Below are positions 1-11,744 of a DNA stretch of 64,000 nucleotides, piece after piece (the stretch's first letter is position 1; each line of letters starts with the position of its first letter). The stretch lies in the NCBI RefSeq assembly GCF_013373865.1, contig NC_050475.1, positions 6,649,001 to 6,713,000 of the forward strand, written 5' to 3'. The DNA comes from Monomorium pharaonis. Its lineage: Eukaryota > Arthropoda > Insecta > Hymenoptera > Formicidae. The notes under the pieces are model-generated. The model saw only the letters and a program-made list of their open reading frames with translations. It was not told the DNA's origin and did no database searches. Position numbers and translations under genes: made by a program.

Positions 1-207
1 ATGCACTTTTTGTTTAAATAAAAGGAGCTCATTGAGAGCGCGGAAAGAAGTCGGATTTCGCTATCGACATATAATATTAAACTGAAATATGTCAGTCTCT
101 ATAAAAGAAATCGAGAAAAATGAGATGAGCGGAATTATGAAAATTTTTATTCCAAGTATAAAATATTCTGGAATCAAAGGCATTTTTGCATTTTTTAAGA
201 ACACATT

Positions 208-265
208 GTGTTTAAACACTTTAAATGCATTAAGACCACGTCAAAATAAAACACGTCAGTGTTTT
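208..265. repeat. palindrome and hairpin cluster near the left edge
   Basis: GTGTTTAAACAC at 208-219 is a perfect 12-bp palindrome. At 248-265, AAAACAC pairs with GTGTTTT across the 4-nt loop GTCA. The surrounding 180-350 repeats TTTAAAC-like words several times. No function is assigned; it may be the remnant of an AT-rich element. Confidence 0.4.
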
Positions 266-879
266 TATATTTAATACGTTTCTAAACGCTTGAAAGATGA
301 CTACAAGGATTTAAACATTTTAAGCGTTTTAAAATAAAACATTTAGATTTGCAGTGAGATTACAGCTACACTAATTAAATAATTGGAACGCTAGAATTAA
401 AGATGACTTTTCGTCTGATTTTTGTTGGAAATAGGTATCTCAAACTTGCTTATCTGTAAACTATTAATACTTGACGGTTGCAATGAATAATTCAAGTGCC
501 AAAAAATAACGATATTTGCGGCGATCTCGAAGTTTACATAATTGATCCGTGAGCTACTTCGTTAGACACAATTTATCAAGTCACTTTGTTATATTATCAC
601 GCCTGTCACGTTTATCTGGATTTTCTTAACAAGCGTTCATTGCACGTTTCATTGCACTTGTCTCTTCGTGTATTTATTGTGCTTATCTTATCGCTTAAAA
701 AAAAAATAGATTTTTCCATTATAATATTGATTATTAATTACATTACGAAACTTTCGGGGGAGTTTTCCTCGGAAGTGAGTTCCTCGCGCGGGATTGAGAT
801 GAAATATTCCGTCTAAAGTACACAGCGCCGCTCCGCTGATCCGATGGCTGTGAAAATTTTCTTTTCCTCGGCGCGTCGC

Positions 880-911
880 GTCGTCGTCATCGTCGTCGGC
901 GTCGGCGTCGG
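880..911 (+). repeat. GTC/GGC trinucleotide tract
   Basis: Imperfect tandem trinucleotides (GTC, ATC, GGC). A plus-strand frame through it reads as runs of Val and Gly and is not thought to be coding. Confidence 0.7.
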
Positions 912-1201
912 TGTTCTCTCCGCTGTAAGGATTTATAAGATCACATTAAAGGAACGGACGAAAGATTTGCATGGACAGATAGTTTTCGGCGCAGAGTCGT
1001 TTGAGCAAAGGGATGGTCTCGGCGTCGCGGGGATCGAAGGGAGAGGCCGAATGGGAAAGGAATGAGGCAGGGAATAATTTCTGGGAGGATAACATTCCTT
1101 CTATCCTCGCGTCGCGAGAGACACCCATCTGTTCTACGGTCCATATCCCACGAACGATGAGATCCCGCCATGAGAAGGATAGAGCTTTTTCTCTCCATCT
1201 A

Positions 1202-1226
1202 CCCTTCCCTCCCCCCTCTCTCCCCC
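1202..1226 (-). other. G-quadruplex-capable run (minus strand)
   Basis: The plus strand carries four C runs of 3, 3, 6 and 5 with loops of 2, 1 and 5 nt, so the minus strand has the matching G runs. This fits the G3+N1-7 quadruplex rule. It lies in a long pyrimidine-rich stretch (about 1190-1255). Confidence 0.5.
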
Positions 1227-2571
1227 TTCTCACACTCTCCCTTTTGCTGCAATTTTTTACCTCTTTAAACGCTCTTACTATTCCGATGACATTCAAAAGC
1301 GACAATAGCACCTTCGGAATACAGTTGTGTGTATCGCTTTTCCGCACCGTTGAAGTAGTAAAGGCGAGAAAGAGGAAAGATAGGAAAAGAGGGCAGAATC
1401 GAAGTATATGCATCAAGGATCACCGAAAGCGACGGTGGGAATTCCACCGGAACTTCGGAGTTACGGGAAATGCGTCCCTGCACCGTTGAAGGTGGTTCAT
1501 CTTGTTGTGTCCAATCGGAATGAACTTTTAAACGATTATTCTTACTTTAATTTTCATTTTTATTTTGAATTCATATTTGAAAATGTTTAGGGTCGGATAG
1601 ATCGTAATATTACTCACGGGGAAAAAGACGAACGCTCGTTCGTGACTTAATATTCATCTCATTTACGCACGACGTTGCGATGTGCTATTTATTCTACTTC
1701 GGTAGCGTTGATGGACGGTCGCGTGCATCTAAGAAAGCCGGCTTGGTTGCAAGCCGTGATTTATCTCGATGACGAATATGATCCCACCGACAATAAAGAT
1801 CTGTTGAATATACGTGCTTACCACCAATCTCGCCCTTCTCGGGAATTGTGCCGCCATAAACCTTCATCGACGACTAAATGAGTTCTAACGGGGAGAATTG
1901 CGGTTTGGGGGGTGTCGATATGTTCTCCTCGAAGGTGGCTACAGCTGTATGTTCTCGTTTATTCTGCAAGCACATAATAAGAAACTGCAAATTACAAGTA
2001 TTACTTTGAAGGACTTTTCTTATGTAAAGTAATAAATGACTGGTAATTAAATGAAAGATAGAAAGATTTTTATAAGTTTTTTATTTATTTATTTGGTTTG
2101 AATAACCATGTAATTGAAATTTTTTTGAGCTTGCAATTGAATTTTTTTTTATTGAGACTAATAATATCGAAGATATAATGATATGACAAAAGTGATACAA
2201 AATCTACATAGAGATAAAAGAATACTTATATTGTATGTTAATAAATTTTTAATCTTATAATCAGTTTATAGCAAACTATTAAATTGAAAAAAGAATTTAA
2301 AAAATTAGCATTTGAAGAAAAACGTTAGTTTCTCTGTTTTAATGTCACAATCAGTTTTGTCATACATTTAATTGAACATTCTTTCTTTTATTAAAAAAAA
2401 GAAGAGAAATAGAAAAAATTTTTTTTCAAACGCCAGTATATTTTTTAATTTTATTTAATTATTTGATTTTTTAACTTATAATCTTGTTAACTTTGAAGAG
2501 ATATACTATCGACGTATTTCAATAATATATGTATTAAGATTTAAAACATGAAGTATCTTGAAAAGGCATGT

Positions 2572-2598
2572 CGCGTAAAAAATTTCAAGTTTTACGCG
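2572..2598. repeat. perfect 9-bp hairpin
   Basis: CGCGTAAAA at 2572-2580 pairs exactly with TTTTACGCG at 2590-2598 across a 9-nt loop. The CG-ended arms stand out from the surrounding A+T-rich DNA. Role unknown. Confidence 0.5.
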
Positions 2599-5232
2599 AG
2601 TAAATTTTTAATATTTGGAACTGGATCACATGAGAAATTGATGTACGTGTAAAACGCAAGCACATCGTTATGCGGAAAGGAAGACGAGAATTCAAAATAG
2701 AAGAAATCTTTTTTTGAAAAAAGGATTTTCCTGTATATCTTTTACATGTTCAAGTGCCGTGCCATGTACCACCGATATGAAATGATAAACGGCTTCGTGA
2801 GGTATCTGTTTTGTTATAAACTATCGGCGGAAATGCATTAAAGATAGAAAATTCGAGAGAAGGGTATCTCGGATGTGATTTTGTATTCTCTGTCTCTGCG
2901 GACCGTGTGCCTCCTCGGTTTCTGGAGACGGATTAAAATTCAATTGAGAAAAGGTAGAATCTAAGGTTCTCTCAATCCCGGGAACACAATGGACGTCGAA
3001 GACGCTCAATGTTTTACGATGCATAGACGATATTACAGCGATTTCTTTATGCATAGTATATTCGGGCGCGTCGTTGAAGCGGGTATACGGATTTGGTTAC
3101 GGGCGAATCCCAGATATTGGGTGGTGCGCGAAAATCCAAGAGCGCAAAACCTGATAAATATATCTCCCAGAGTTACGAATTGACATAAGTCTCCATTGTT
3201 TACCGTCTTGCGGGACGAGCTGAAGGAAAAATTATATCCGTGATTTGTGTGATTAAAGTTTTAAGATTAAGTTTTGGAGAAGTAGAAAGCACCGCAGAGA
3301 GATATTCGCCGGCGTAAATGACATTATTAATACATTGTTGTTTCCTGAAGACGAAATAAGTCGGCAGCTCAGTTTCTCGTAAATTACACTGAAGCACTAT
3401 CTACCTTGTTGTTGCTTTAATTATATATCGCTTTAATTATATATCGCGTGCTGTGTGAAAGAAGACGTACAGAGTGCGGATTTAACGGTGGCTCCGTTAA
3501 TTTTAGATAATTGCACGTTATTTAAATTCCCCGTATACATGTTATTTAAATTTCCTTTATATACAAAGGCGCTTCCTTATTCTGCAATTTGCCTGTTGTT
3601 TTATCGCAAGCACAGTACTAAGAATACCACGCACGATTCTCGTTGTGATTCTCGTTAGGTTTCTCGTCCCTGCCTTCAGCCAGCGACCACTTTTGAAATT
3701 GGCTCTCTTTTTTGTCGCTGCTGGTCTCGAGCTTCGACTTCGTCCTTCTCCCTTCTCCCTTTCCTCCGGCGGTCACCCGTTTTCTTTCGTCGCTAAAACC
3801 CGGCTTTTACTTACTGCTCGAACGAGGAATTCATCCATTCGTTCTCGAAGGGTTGGCGCCCCCCACTGTTGGAGGGACGATCGCGCTAAGTGGCAGATTC
3901 AGGCTGATCGAAAGCGGCCGAGATAAAAAGGGAGGGAAAAAAAAAACGTCCCCGGCGGAGAGGGAAGTCGAAGAGTAGACTTAAGCTTGTCGAGAGGGTT
4001 ACGGCCAGGGGTGAAAAGAAAAGTACGCGGAACGCGTCGATACAAAGTGCTGTTTACGCCATCTCTCACCCTCTCTCCTTCAATCACCAGTCCCTTTACT
4101 TAATTCCGTGCCCTTCGCGCGCTACCTTTAACGTATCTCCATTTTTTATCCGCACATTTTTCAACCGCTCGCGCATTTTCTTCGCGTTTCCGAGCGGTTT
4201 TTCTTCTAGCGCGCGGCGGTTAAGTGTTGTACGAGACTCTTGATTATTTAAGGCACGCGAGACGCTTATCGCGATGAGACAAGTTATACGCGTTCACTCC
4301 TGCATAATTTTTGCGACTCTTTTATTTATAGATCGGAAGTGTGTGTAAGGAGACCCCGAGGGGAATGCGTACGACACTACTTTGCGTTTAAAGATTAACA
4401 CCGGTTTTATCTTTCTTCTTTGCCTGAATGCCGGAAGATATTTTCATTTCACCCTCGCCGGACCCGTCAGCGTGAAAAATGCCGGCGGCGCTTAACCCGA
4501 TTTTTTTTCCCTTCAGGCTGCGCAAGACACGGCCGTACAACAACCACCCTCCCGCAATTTGCATTTTTTCCTGTCCGTTTCGTACACGCGCCCGCGTGGC
4601 CCTCGATCTGGTTGACAAAGTGGAGAGCTGATGGGTGGATCGTCGTGCGGATAAAGGTGTCTTCGCAGTGACCCGGAAGGATCGCCGCGCGGTAAATCTC
4701 TCGCGACAAGCGAGAGATCCATTGATCCCACGATCGAACGTGGAATCCACCCTTTTGTGTTCCCGTGCGTTCGCCGCCCCCCGCCTCCCCCGGTGAGGAG
4801 GTAAATAATGTAGAAGGACTCGTCGGGACGTTAGACAACAAATAAATCAGCCCCGTCCCGGCTGCTACCGCTCCGGTAGCTGCGGATCGTCGCGGTAATC
4901 TTCGTGATGGCCGAAGCGCTCTTTGTCGGTGTCCTCCCGAGAATCGTTCCGATCGGAGACAGAGAAGCGCCGGTCATCTTTTATTTTTCCACCGGCGCTA
5001 TCGATCACGCTCAAGTGGTTGCCCCGCATTACACATCCATTCTTGATAAAGGTGGATCGACACACGGATCGAGACTGATCTATCTTGATGACGATCGTAA
5101 ATTTGTCAAGGGAGACGCGAGAGGGAATACACGAGACAATCCTAAGTACACAAAGATAGCTTAAATTCGAAAGGGAAAGAGAAGAAGAAGAATTTCTAAG
5201 AAAAATCGATCGGAATTTATTTGGAAGGCTAA

Positions 5233-5381
5233 AAGCCGGTTGTTCCAATTTCTTGGTAAACTTGCCTACCAGGTGAACGTGTGTCTATCTCTTTTTTTTT
5301 CTTTTTAAATAAATAAAGATAGGTAATAGATAATATAATACCTTGGATAAAACTTTTTAATAAATTGGAACAATCGGCCTT
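5233..5381. repeat. inverted repeat with a 110-bp spacer, possible decayed MITE
   Basis: GCCGGTTGTTCCAATTT (5235-5251) is matched in inverted orientation by AAATTGGAACAATCGGC (5362-5378), with one mismatch in 17. The spacer is A+T-rich toward the right arm. No clear target-site duplication flanks it. It could be a decayed short inverted-repeat transposon or a chance pair; no second copy is seen in the window. Confidence 0.4.
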
Positions 5382-5801
5382 AAGAATTTAACCAGACAAT
5401 ATAGATTTCCGTTTTTACATTTTATCGTTGGGAAAATAAAACGCACAGAAAAATTTTTTATTCATCTAAAATTTAATATAAAAGCGGTTTATTAATTGAT
5501 GTCTTTATTCTGTAGAAATGGTATTATAATAATCAGCTTAATGTGCTTTTTCTTTTTAATATTTCTTGATTTTTTTCCATTATAAAAAATGTTGATTACA
5601 GCTATACGTAATATTCTTAGATATGAATAAATTATATAATAATCAATAGTATACAATATGTACTTATAACAACAATATACATATAATAATAGTATGTAAT
5701 AACAAAAATTTTTTAAACTGGGAGTGTAAAAATTACTCTAAGTTATAATTTACACTTAAAATATAATAAAGTAACTATTTCCGGTTAAACATTTTTTTAT
5801 A

Positions 5802-6236
5802 TTACGAGAAAGAAGTGATAGTGTCTCTCGTGCATTCTTTGGAAGTGTACATGTATTCGCTGCAGTATATTTTTGTTACTTTTTTCTCGAGCGAAATAGC
5901 GTCGTACAGGTAAATGTAATTTCTCTTTCCCCGTCCGCTATTTTTCCCGGCAGGCAACGTGAATGAACAGTAAACAGTAGCCATTCCGTCGATGACCCAC
6001 GATTTCGCGTGCAAGAAAAGAACCAACCGATGGTGATACTTTCTCGAAGAAGCGGCTACAACCGGCCATGTTTCTAGATACTTCCCATCGTCATCGTCTT
6101 GTGTAGCGAATTTTCCTTCCGGATTTTCTATTCCAGTGCTGATCCGCTCGGGCATTTTTCCTTCGGAAGTGTCCATAAAGGCAGTCGCTATCAAAAAGCT
6201 CGCTACCACGGAAGAGAGTTCCGCCTTTCCTCGCAT
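5802..6236 (-). CDS. hypothetical small secreted-like ORF (doubtful)
   Basis: From an ATG at 6236 the minus strand stays open for about 144 codons, to a stop at 5802-5804. The frame extends further upstream without an ATG, to about 214 codons in total. That is long for DNA of this moderate GC content. The N-terminus is signal-peptide-like: a basic MRGK start, a hydrophobic stretch (VVASFLIATAF, about residues 10-20), then a polar acidic region. Later it has an acidic patch (QDDDDGK) and basic dipeptides (GRGKR), which would suit a prohormone. Against it, the ATG has T at -3, no family is recognised, there is no poly(A) context, and the neighbours are non-coding. It may be chance. Confidence 0.13.
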   Translation of the reverse strand: MRGKAELSSVVASFLIATAFMDTSEGKMPERISTGIENPEGKFATQDDDDGKYLETWPVVAASSRKYHHRLVLFLHAKSWVIDGMATVYCSFTLPAGKNSGRGKRNYIYLYDAISLEKKVTKIYCSEYMYTSKECTRDTITSFS

Positions 6237-7411
6237 GAATAAAACAACCGGATTTAATATATATTTCGCGGTCACATGGACGCCGCGGAGCTTAGAACGA
6301 CTTCCGGTACGTTTCACTGACTCGAGAGGCCGTACAGGCGGAAGTTGAGTGCCACTGCAAAGATCTACGAATCTTAGACCATACGAGCTGCTGCAGACGA
6401 CGGTGCATCCCTTATCGCGACGAAGGAAAACGTCGCGAATTCCCAAGATCCATTACCATGTAAATATCACATCGAGTTGCGTCTCTCGTAATTTTACGGC
6501 CAGTCACATGCATTACGTCAGCCGTATTTTAATTTGCTGTACTTCCCCTTATGTGTTTTTTCTCTTCAATAATAATAATATTTATGACATTAATGTGTTA
6601 AAACAATCAGACCTTAGACTTTAGGTATTATATTTATCGTATAAATTTTATCGTAGAAATTTTTCAAGTCGATTGACTGTAGGATAGAAAAGTTCTCGAG
6701 AAATCTCTTCTGCATTCCAATTGATACATTTGAAAATTTGTTATACTAAGAAGAATTGCCATACGATAAATGTAATAATCTTTTAAACGCGATTTGTCGT
6801 AACATCTGTAAAAAAAGTCAAAACATCAAGACACTAATTTAAAATTTTCAAATCTTTTTTTGTTTTGAATCTTTTGCATCTCTTCAGTAAACAAGAAAGG
6901 ATGAAATCTACGATTCGCTATTTTATATCTGCAGCTTTTACGACAGCAGCTATATCTATTTTGCATCTCGCGAATTGCGAATCAAAATATTCATGTATAT
7001 CTCTATACGGAGAAAGAGGGAGAGAGAGAAACACGCTTGCGCAAGGCCCTTCGCCCATGTTCTTATTTTCCTAGGTCTTATTTATACTAGCTTTGAGCCT
7101 GCATTTCCGGAGGATCACATGTAACAGCAAACATTCTGTGTATTTGCAGTACTCAGTGTACTTGGATAGATTACTTACGTGTGGATTACACGCGGTTAGT
7201 TTATGCGAAATAATATGTGCGCAACACGAAGGATCGCGTGTCTGTAACTAAATTCTAACATCTCGGTCGTTGAAGCTGCGCTTAATTCCGAAGTATAACG
7301 GAAGGAAAGAGTTAAATCGGTTTAGATCGCATTAAACCGAGCATCGCCTGATGAAAAATAAATAGGGCTATTCGCGGGCCACGAGCCTTTCTTAAAACGC
7401 TATCGCGTGGA

Positions 7412-7419
7412 TGACGTCA
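7412..7419. promoter_or_regulatory. CRE-like octamer TGACGTCA
   Basis: Perfect palindromic CREB/ATF consensus in non-coding DNA. A second CRE-like core with an extended palindrome, ATTGACGTCAAT, is at 16433-16444. Single 8-mers are weak evidence. Confidence 0.25.
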
Positions 7420-8091
7420 ATCATGTTAACAACATTAATTTTTAAGTGCGAACAACTTTGGGTATCTGTTAGATATCTAAAATCTTTCTTACACAATCAG
7501 CTAAAGCAGACTGTTGCCGTAAGATTTACCTTAAAATAAGCTCCAATCAATATCTAATCTTCTACTATGTGACAAATTTGAACTCTTTTTAGATCGCACA
7601 CCGAATCAAACGAGTCTCATAGACTTTTTTTGTAGCTGAAAACAAATCTGTATAATCGTTCCAATATGTCACATTTTTTAGAAAATTAGACTTAAAAGTA
7701 GCGAAAAATGGCATTTTTAGATATTTGTAGCTAAAATAACTCTACAATATGACATGACTTTTATTTGAGAATTTGTTTTCTCCGGGAAAAATCCGTAAGA
7801 AACATTTCATCTACTTTGTGATATAGTATTATTATTATACGATTTTTTATGATTTAATTTATATTATTTTTTACAAGAAATCTTATGCTATTTTTTATGC
7901 ATAAGAAATTACGAGACACGGAATCGATCTGAACACGGACAGTCTGAAAAGTTTTGATCCAGTCTATTTGTATTTTTGACATTTTCATTTAACATTTTAA
8001 TAGAATTTGGGATTTGCCTTTCTGATTTTGCCATAGCTTGCGTAACTCAAGATCGATATCTGTACCACGTTGTTATTTGTCGATACACGCG

Positions 8092-8160
8092 TACTAATAA
8101 CATCTATGTTGTTTGTTTCAGGTAAGGATCTAAATTTCGCCAGTAATAACGCGGGTGAGT
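8092..8160 (+). promoter_or_regulatory. complete splice-signal set around a candidate microexon
   Basis: Branch-point-like TACTAAT lies at 8092-8098, about 24 nt before the AG. It is followed by the pyrimidine-rich TTGTTTGTTTCAG ending at 8121. The AG is followed at once by GTAAGG, so CAG|GTAAGG is both an acceptor and a near-consensus donor, the known form of a recursive (ratcheting) splice site. A second donor, GTGAGT, starts at 8155. A GCATG word, the RBFOX-type motif, occurs just downstream near 8190. The signals imply plus-strand transcription. This was found by inspection; no transcript was examined. Confidence 0.4.
8122..8154 (+). CDS. candidate 33-nt microexon or recursive-splicing exon
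   Basis: A 33-nt exon between the CAG acceptor (8120-8121) and the GTGAGT donor (8155). The length is a multiple of three, so inclusion would add 11 residues without a frameshift. Only one frame is open; after two leading bases it reads KDLNFASNNA. The other two frames hit stops. Alternatively it may never be retained: the GTAAGG at its 5' edge could be used immediately as a donor, making a zero-length recursive exon with 8155 as the exon-defining donor. No host protein is recognised and no flanking coding exons lie in the window, which would place it inside a very long intron. Confidence 0.35.
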
Positions 8161-8940
8161 GTTACATCTAACAATATACAGTTATTACCGCATGCGCCAG
8201 TTCTCGATTACCAATTGTTCGCCGTGTTGACGAGAGTGCGCTAGAGTTTCCGCGCAACTACATACTCGTAATCGACATTAACGACCCGTACGCTCTGCGC
8301 TTTCGAATTTTGTGAGTTTCGTTATGTTACTGACGATACGCAGGCAGAAACAATTATTCCCGAATAATGCAGATTAACTCGGTCGTAAATTCGATTCGGT
8401 TTTACAGTTCGGTGTCATGGTGCCTCGTTATCGCTTGCAAGTTCCTATATATGCTTGCAATTTGTAAATTAATAATGACAAAAGATTGCCAGAGTTTAGT
8501 TTGGTTCTAATAATTTTCGGAAAACAATCTGCACGTACGCGCAGATTCGTCGATGTTTCCAATAGCATCGTGATCGATATTGCGAAAATTCGATATTATC
8601 TATGCTAAAAGTACCATTCACGCGAGAGGAATTGTCCTGCACGTTCGTGTAGGAATCTCTCTCTCTTCATCATTCCAAACTTGCTGCAATTTTCGACGCC
8701 GGGCGTCAAGCGCGGCAGGCAGCTCTTCTTTTCTCAACCTCGCCGTAAAGAAAATACCGATTCACCTAAATCCCGTAATTCGTAAAACCTGTAATTCGCC
8801 AAAGATTCGCCGCACTGTAAGTTGAGATTCGACGGAGGGAGAACTATTCTTCCGCAAAGCGACCGTCCGTCGATGACGAGGGGTTGGTCCTTCACGCGGG
8901 GGACGAGACGTAGGAGTCTATCTGGAATCAGAAGAAAGAA

Positions 8941-8962
8941 AGAGAGAGAGAGAGAGAGAGAG
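8941..8962 (+). repeat. (AG)n microsatellite
   Basis: About 11 uninterrupted AG units, preceded by GAAAGAAAG. Confidence 0.9.
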
Positions 8963-9032
8963 ATCGGAGAACTCGCTGAGGGCACCGCCGAGATAAGGAT
9001 GGCAAATTGCAGGCAATCTAGCTGATTAGGCT

Positions 9033-9050
9033 CCGGGATAGTAATCCCGG
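9033..9050. repeat. perfect 7-bp hairpin with tetraloop
   Basis: CCGGGAT pairs with ATCCCGG across AGTA. It is too short for a pre-miRNA. Role unknown. Confidence 0.5.
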
Positions 9051-9259
9051 TGATCCCGATGGCGGGGCGCGCGCGGGGAGGAGGGCGTCTATACCGTTCT
9101 ATTCGACTGCGACTGCCTTCGCCGTAGTTCCGGCCGAAGAAAGGGTTCGAAAATGGACTGTCGCGTGGGAGGGGGGAGGAAACGTCGAGCGAGGAACAGC
9201 GACGTCCGTTACACCCGCACCGCACGCGCCGGGAGATTAGGATTCTGCCGGGAAAACTC

Positions 9260-9283
9260 GGGCGGAGAGGGGGAGGGGAAGGG
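9260..9283 (+). other. G-quadruplex-capable run (plus strand)
   Basis: G runs of 3, 5, 4 and 3 separated by 6, 1 and 2 nt. Confidence 0.5.
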
Positions 9284-9741
9284 AGATTTCTTTTCCATGC
9301 GCCAGATCGACGATACGTGTACTCGTACGTTACCGTCGCCGCATTCTCTTCGTTCCTCCTCCTCGTCTTTCTTCTTCTCGCGACGTCTCGCTCTTCGTTC
9401 CCATCGTTGGAGCGGAAACGATAGAGCCGTGAACTTCTTTTGCGGCCGCGAAATTGCGATATTGTTGCCCCCCTCCTCCTCGCGGGAGTATTCACAGCGG
9501 ACCGTCATCTTCCGCTCGTCACTCCTTCCAACATTTTCCAAACAGACGAGAGATTTCATTCGGATAGGGGAAAAAAGACGAGAGAAAAAGAAGGAGACTC
9601 GAAATATATTTTTAACGATTCCACGTTGATACGGTAATCCACGTGTGTAGCGGTAAGAGAAATCGAAACTCGCGCGCGCACTCGTCTCCAGGACGGATTT
9701 ACATGGCGAAAGAACGACAGGCTGATGGAGAAGCGGGCCCA

Positions 9742-9776
9742 CAAATAAATAAATAAATAAATATATATATATATAT
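9742..9776 (+). repeat. AAAT/AT microsatellite
   Basis: Compound simple repeat: AAAT units grading into an AT run, abutting CpG-rich DNA on the right. Confidence 0.85.
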
Positions 9777-11071
9777 GAAATCCGGCGCGCGCGCACCCAC
9801 GGCCGGGGATGTATTGACCGCGGCGAGCGACGTTCGCTCCGCGAGAAAAGTCGTGCGCGTGTCGTATCAATTTTGCCGGCGCCGTCGTCGCCGAGTTGCC
9901 ATCCGCTTTTTGCTCGCCGGCAATGCATTTAAATTATTTATAATGGGGCTGCTTTTTCAATCTACGTCAGCGAACGGCCGTGTGGACAGGAGAAGAATGG
10001 TAGGAGGAAATATATACGGACCGCGGCGCGAATTAACGTCGTCCACTGGCCGATCGACGCTGCTTGCGACTTACGTCCGTTACCAGTGAATAAGAAACGT
10101 TAAAGTAACATTTTGAAATATTTCATGTGCATTTTTTAAAATAATATTGTGTAAATATTTCAACAGGGTTATTCGATACGCAATTCTTTTCGAAACATTG
10201 TTGAAATTTGTTTCGAAAACATTTCCAATTTATGATCAAAGTTTGTTAACACTGATGTTGTGTACGTCAAATACGATATATTTGAAAACGTGTGTTATTG
10301 AATATCATTACGAAAACATGGTATAAATAATTTTATACTTACTGCGGTTTTGTCATATAGATTAACTTTAATCTCGATTAGGTTTTGATTAATTCTTATG
10401 ATTAGAAAAAGAAAATTGATTCAGAAAGTTGAATCAAGATCAAAGTTTATCTACATTGATTGAAATGAACATTAGTTGCGAGATTGCACGCGATTGACGT
10501 AAAAGTTGGCTTTACATTTATTAGCGACTGACATATTCGTCGCGTAATGTCCCCTCAGTGTACATCAATTGAAATGATGTATGTCTCGATGAAACAAAAA
10601 AGTGAAAATAGATTTAGAGATTATTCCGCAAATCACACAAAAAGCTATTATATTTTGCACGTGTAATTTCTGCGACTATTGAACTTGGCCGTTCGAGGAA
10701 AGAGACTATGTAACCCTTTATTATTATTCTTTTTTTTTTCCGATAGAATTTCATAATCCGCTTAGCGAGATAATAGAAGATATTTTAATTTCCATTTTTT
10801 CTTTTCTTCCCTCAGAGAGATTGTTATCTTTCTTTTTACTTTATTGTACACGGGTGCTAAATAAAGGAGCACTAAATTTTATTTTTAAATAACATTTTAT
10901 ATTTACTTGCGCGTCTCACGGAAGCCGGAGAGACTCTTATTTATTTAAAATATAAAAAACAAGATAATAACGTAAATAATCAGACCTTATATCGCAACAA
11001 AATACGTCTCGACGTATAGGAGGTGTTTTCTTCTAGTTATTACTCCCTGCAATCCAGAAAGTCAACGATAG

Positions 11072-11122
11072 CTCTTTTTTTCTCTTTTTCTCTCTCTCTC
11101 TCTTTCTTTCTTGTTCCCTTGC
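11072..11122 (+). repeat. CT-rich polypyrimidine tract
   Basis: About 50 nt almost wholly pyrimidine, including seven or more CT units. GA-rich on the opposite strand. Confidence 0.8.
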
Positions 11123-11726
11123 ACAATGTGAAAAGAGATTATAAAATCTACGCGCGAACACGAAGGTGGTAATAGAATTTTGGAAAAAGAGAAAACCGAG
11201 CCCGGCAGGAGATGCCGCCTCAGCCATGTCCGACGTGGGATTATCGGGGTCGACAAAGGGGTTTTAAGGGGATGACGTGGGATTGGATCGCAAGAGGCGC
11301 GCCGCGAGGCTCTCGAGAGCCGCTTTGTGTCTCTGCTATAATTATTATTTGCGGGACCGTCGATCTTCAATGGCCCTGCAAAATTGCGTCCTGTAAGAAA
11401 CACGTGTAAGTGCCAGGTGCTACGACTCGCAGCCTACGAGTTTAATCTAACGAGTTTCATAACTTGTGTGTACTGGTTTAGGTGTTACAGTGAATTTGAA
11501 GAAAATTACGTAGATACTTCTCAAACACGTGCATTTGTGTACGTTAGGATATTTGCAACCTTTTAATACAAATTGATAGGTGAACCAAAAATACAAATTT
11601 AACAACATAACGAAGTATAAAAATAATACCTTTGTGCTTTAATTTTATTATATTTTGCAAAACTGAAGTGCTGCATTCGTTCTTTTAGCAATTCTATTTA
11701 ATTTGCTAAAAGTTCTCTAAAAACGC

Positions 11727-11744
11727 GAGTCCCACGCGGGACTC
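11727..11744. repeat. perfect 7-bp hairpin GAGTCCC/GGGACTC
   Basis: Arms GAGTCCC and GGGACTC flank the loop ACGC. It lies in a short A+T-rich gap between CpG-rich blocks. Role unknown. Confidence 0.5.

Larger units (their letters stand above)
1..8080. other. non-coding stretch, mixed composition
   Basis: No convincing gene is seen. Composition shifts between CpG-rich parts (about 770-1500 and 3640-5200) and A+T-rich parts (about 1960-2820, 5285-5800 and 7480-8080). It contains a GTC/GGC trinucleotide tract, a polypyrimidine block capable of a minus-strand G-quadruplex, several short hairpins, a pair of 17-bp inverted arms around 5.3 kb, and a perfect CRE-type octamer TGACGTCA at 7412-7419. 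Open frames here are short and show no recognisable domain. One frame on the minus strand (6236-5802) is listed separately because it opens with a signal-peptide-like segment. Confidence 0.6.

Noticed and set aside
1711..1881. Plus-strand frame from ATG reading MDGRVHLRKPAWLQ, with an acceptor-like tract just upstream
   Set aside because: Protein-like but short, with a poor start context, no good donor and no family; left uncalled.
4249..4260. TAAGGCACGCG, the first 11 bases of miR-124
   Set aside because: The match ends after 11 bases, and no complementary arm able to form a precursor hairpin lies upstream.
8734..9928. Long minus-strand open frames of about 240-250 codons
   Set aside because: They overlap each other in different frames, are Arg/Ser-rich, lie in CpG-rich DNA where stops are rare, and match no family.
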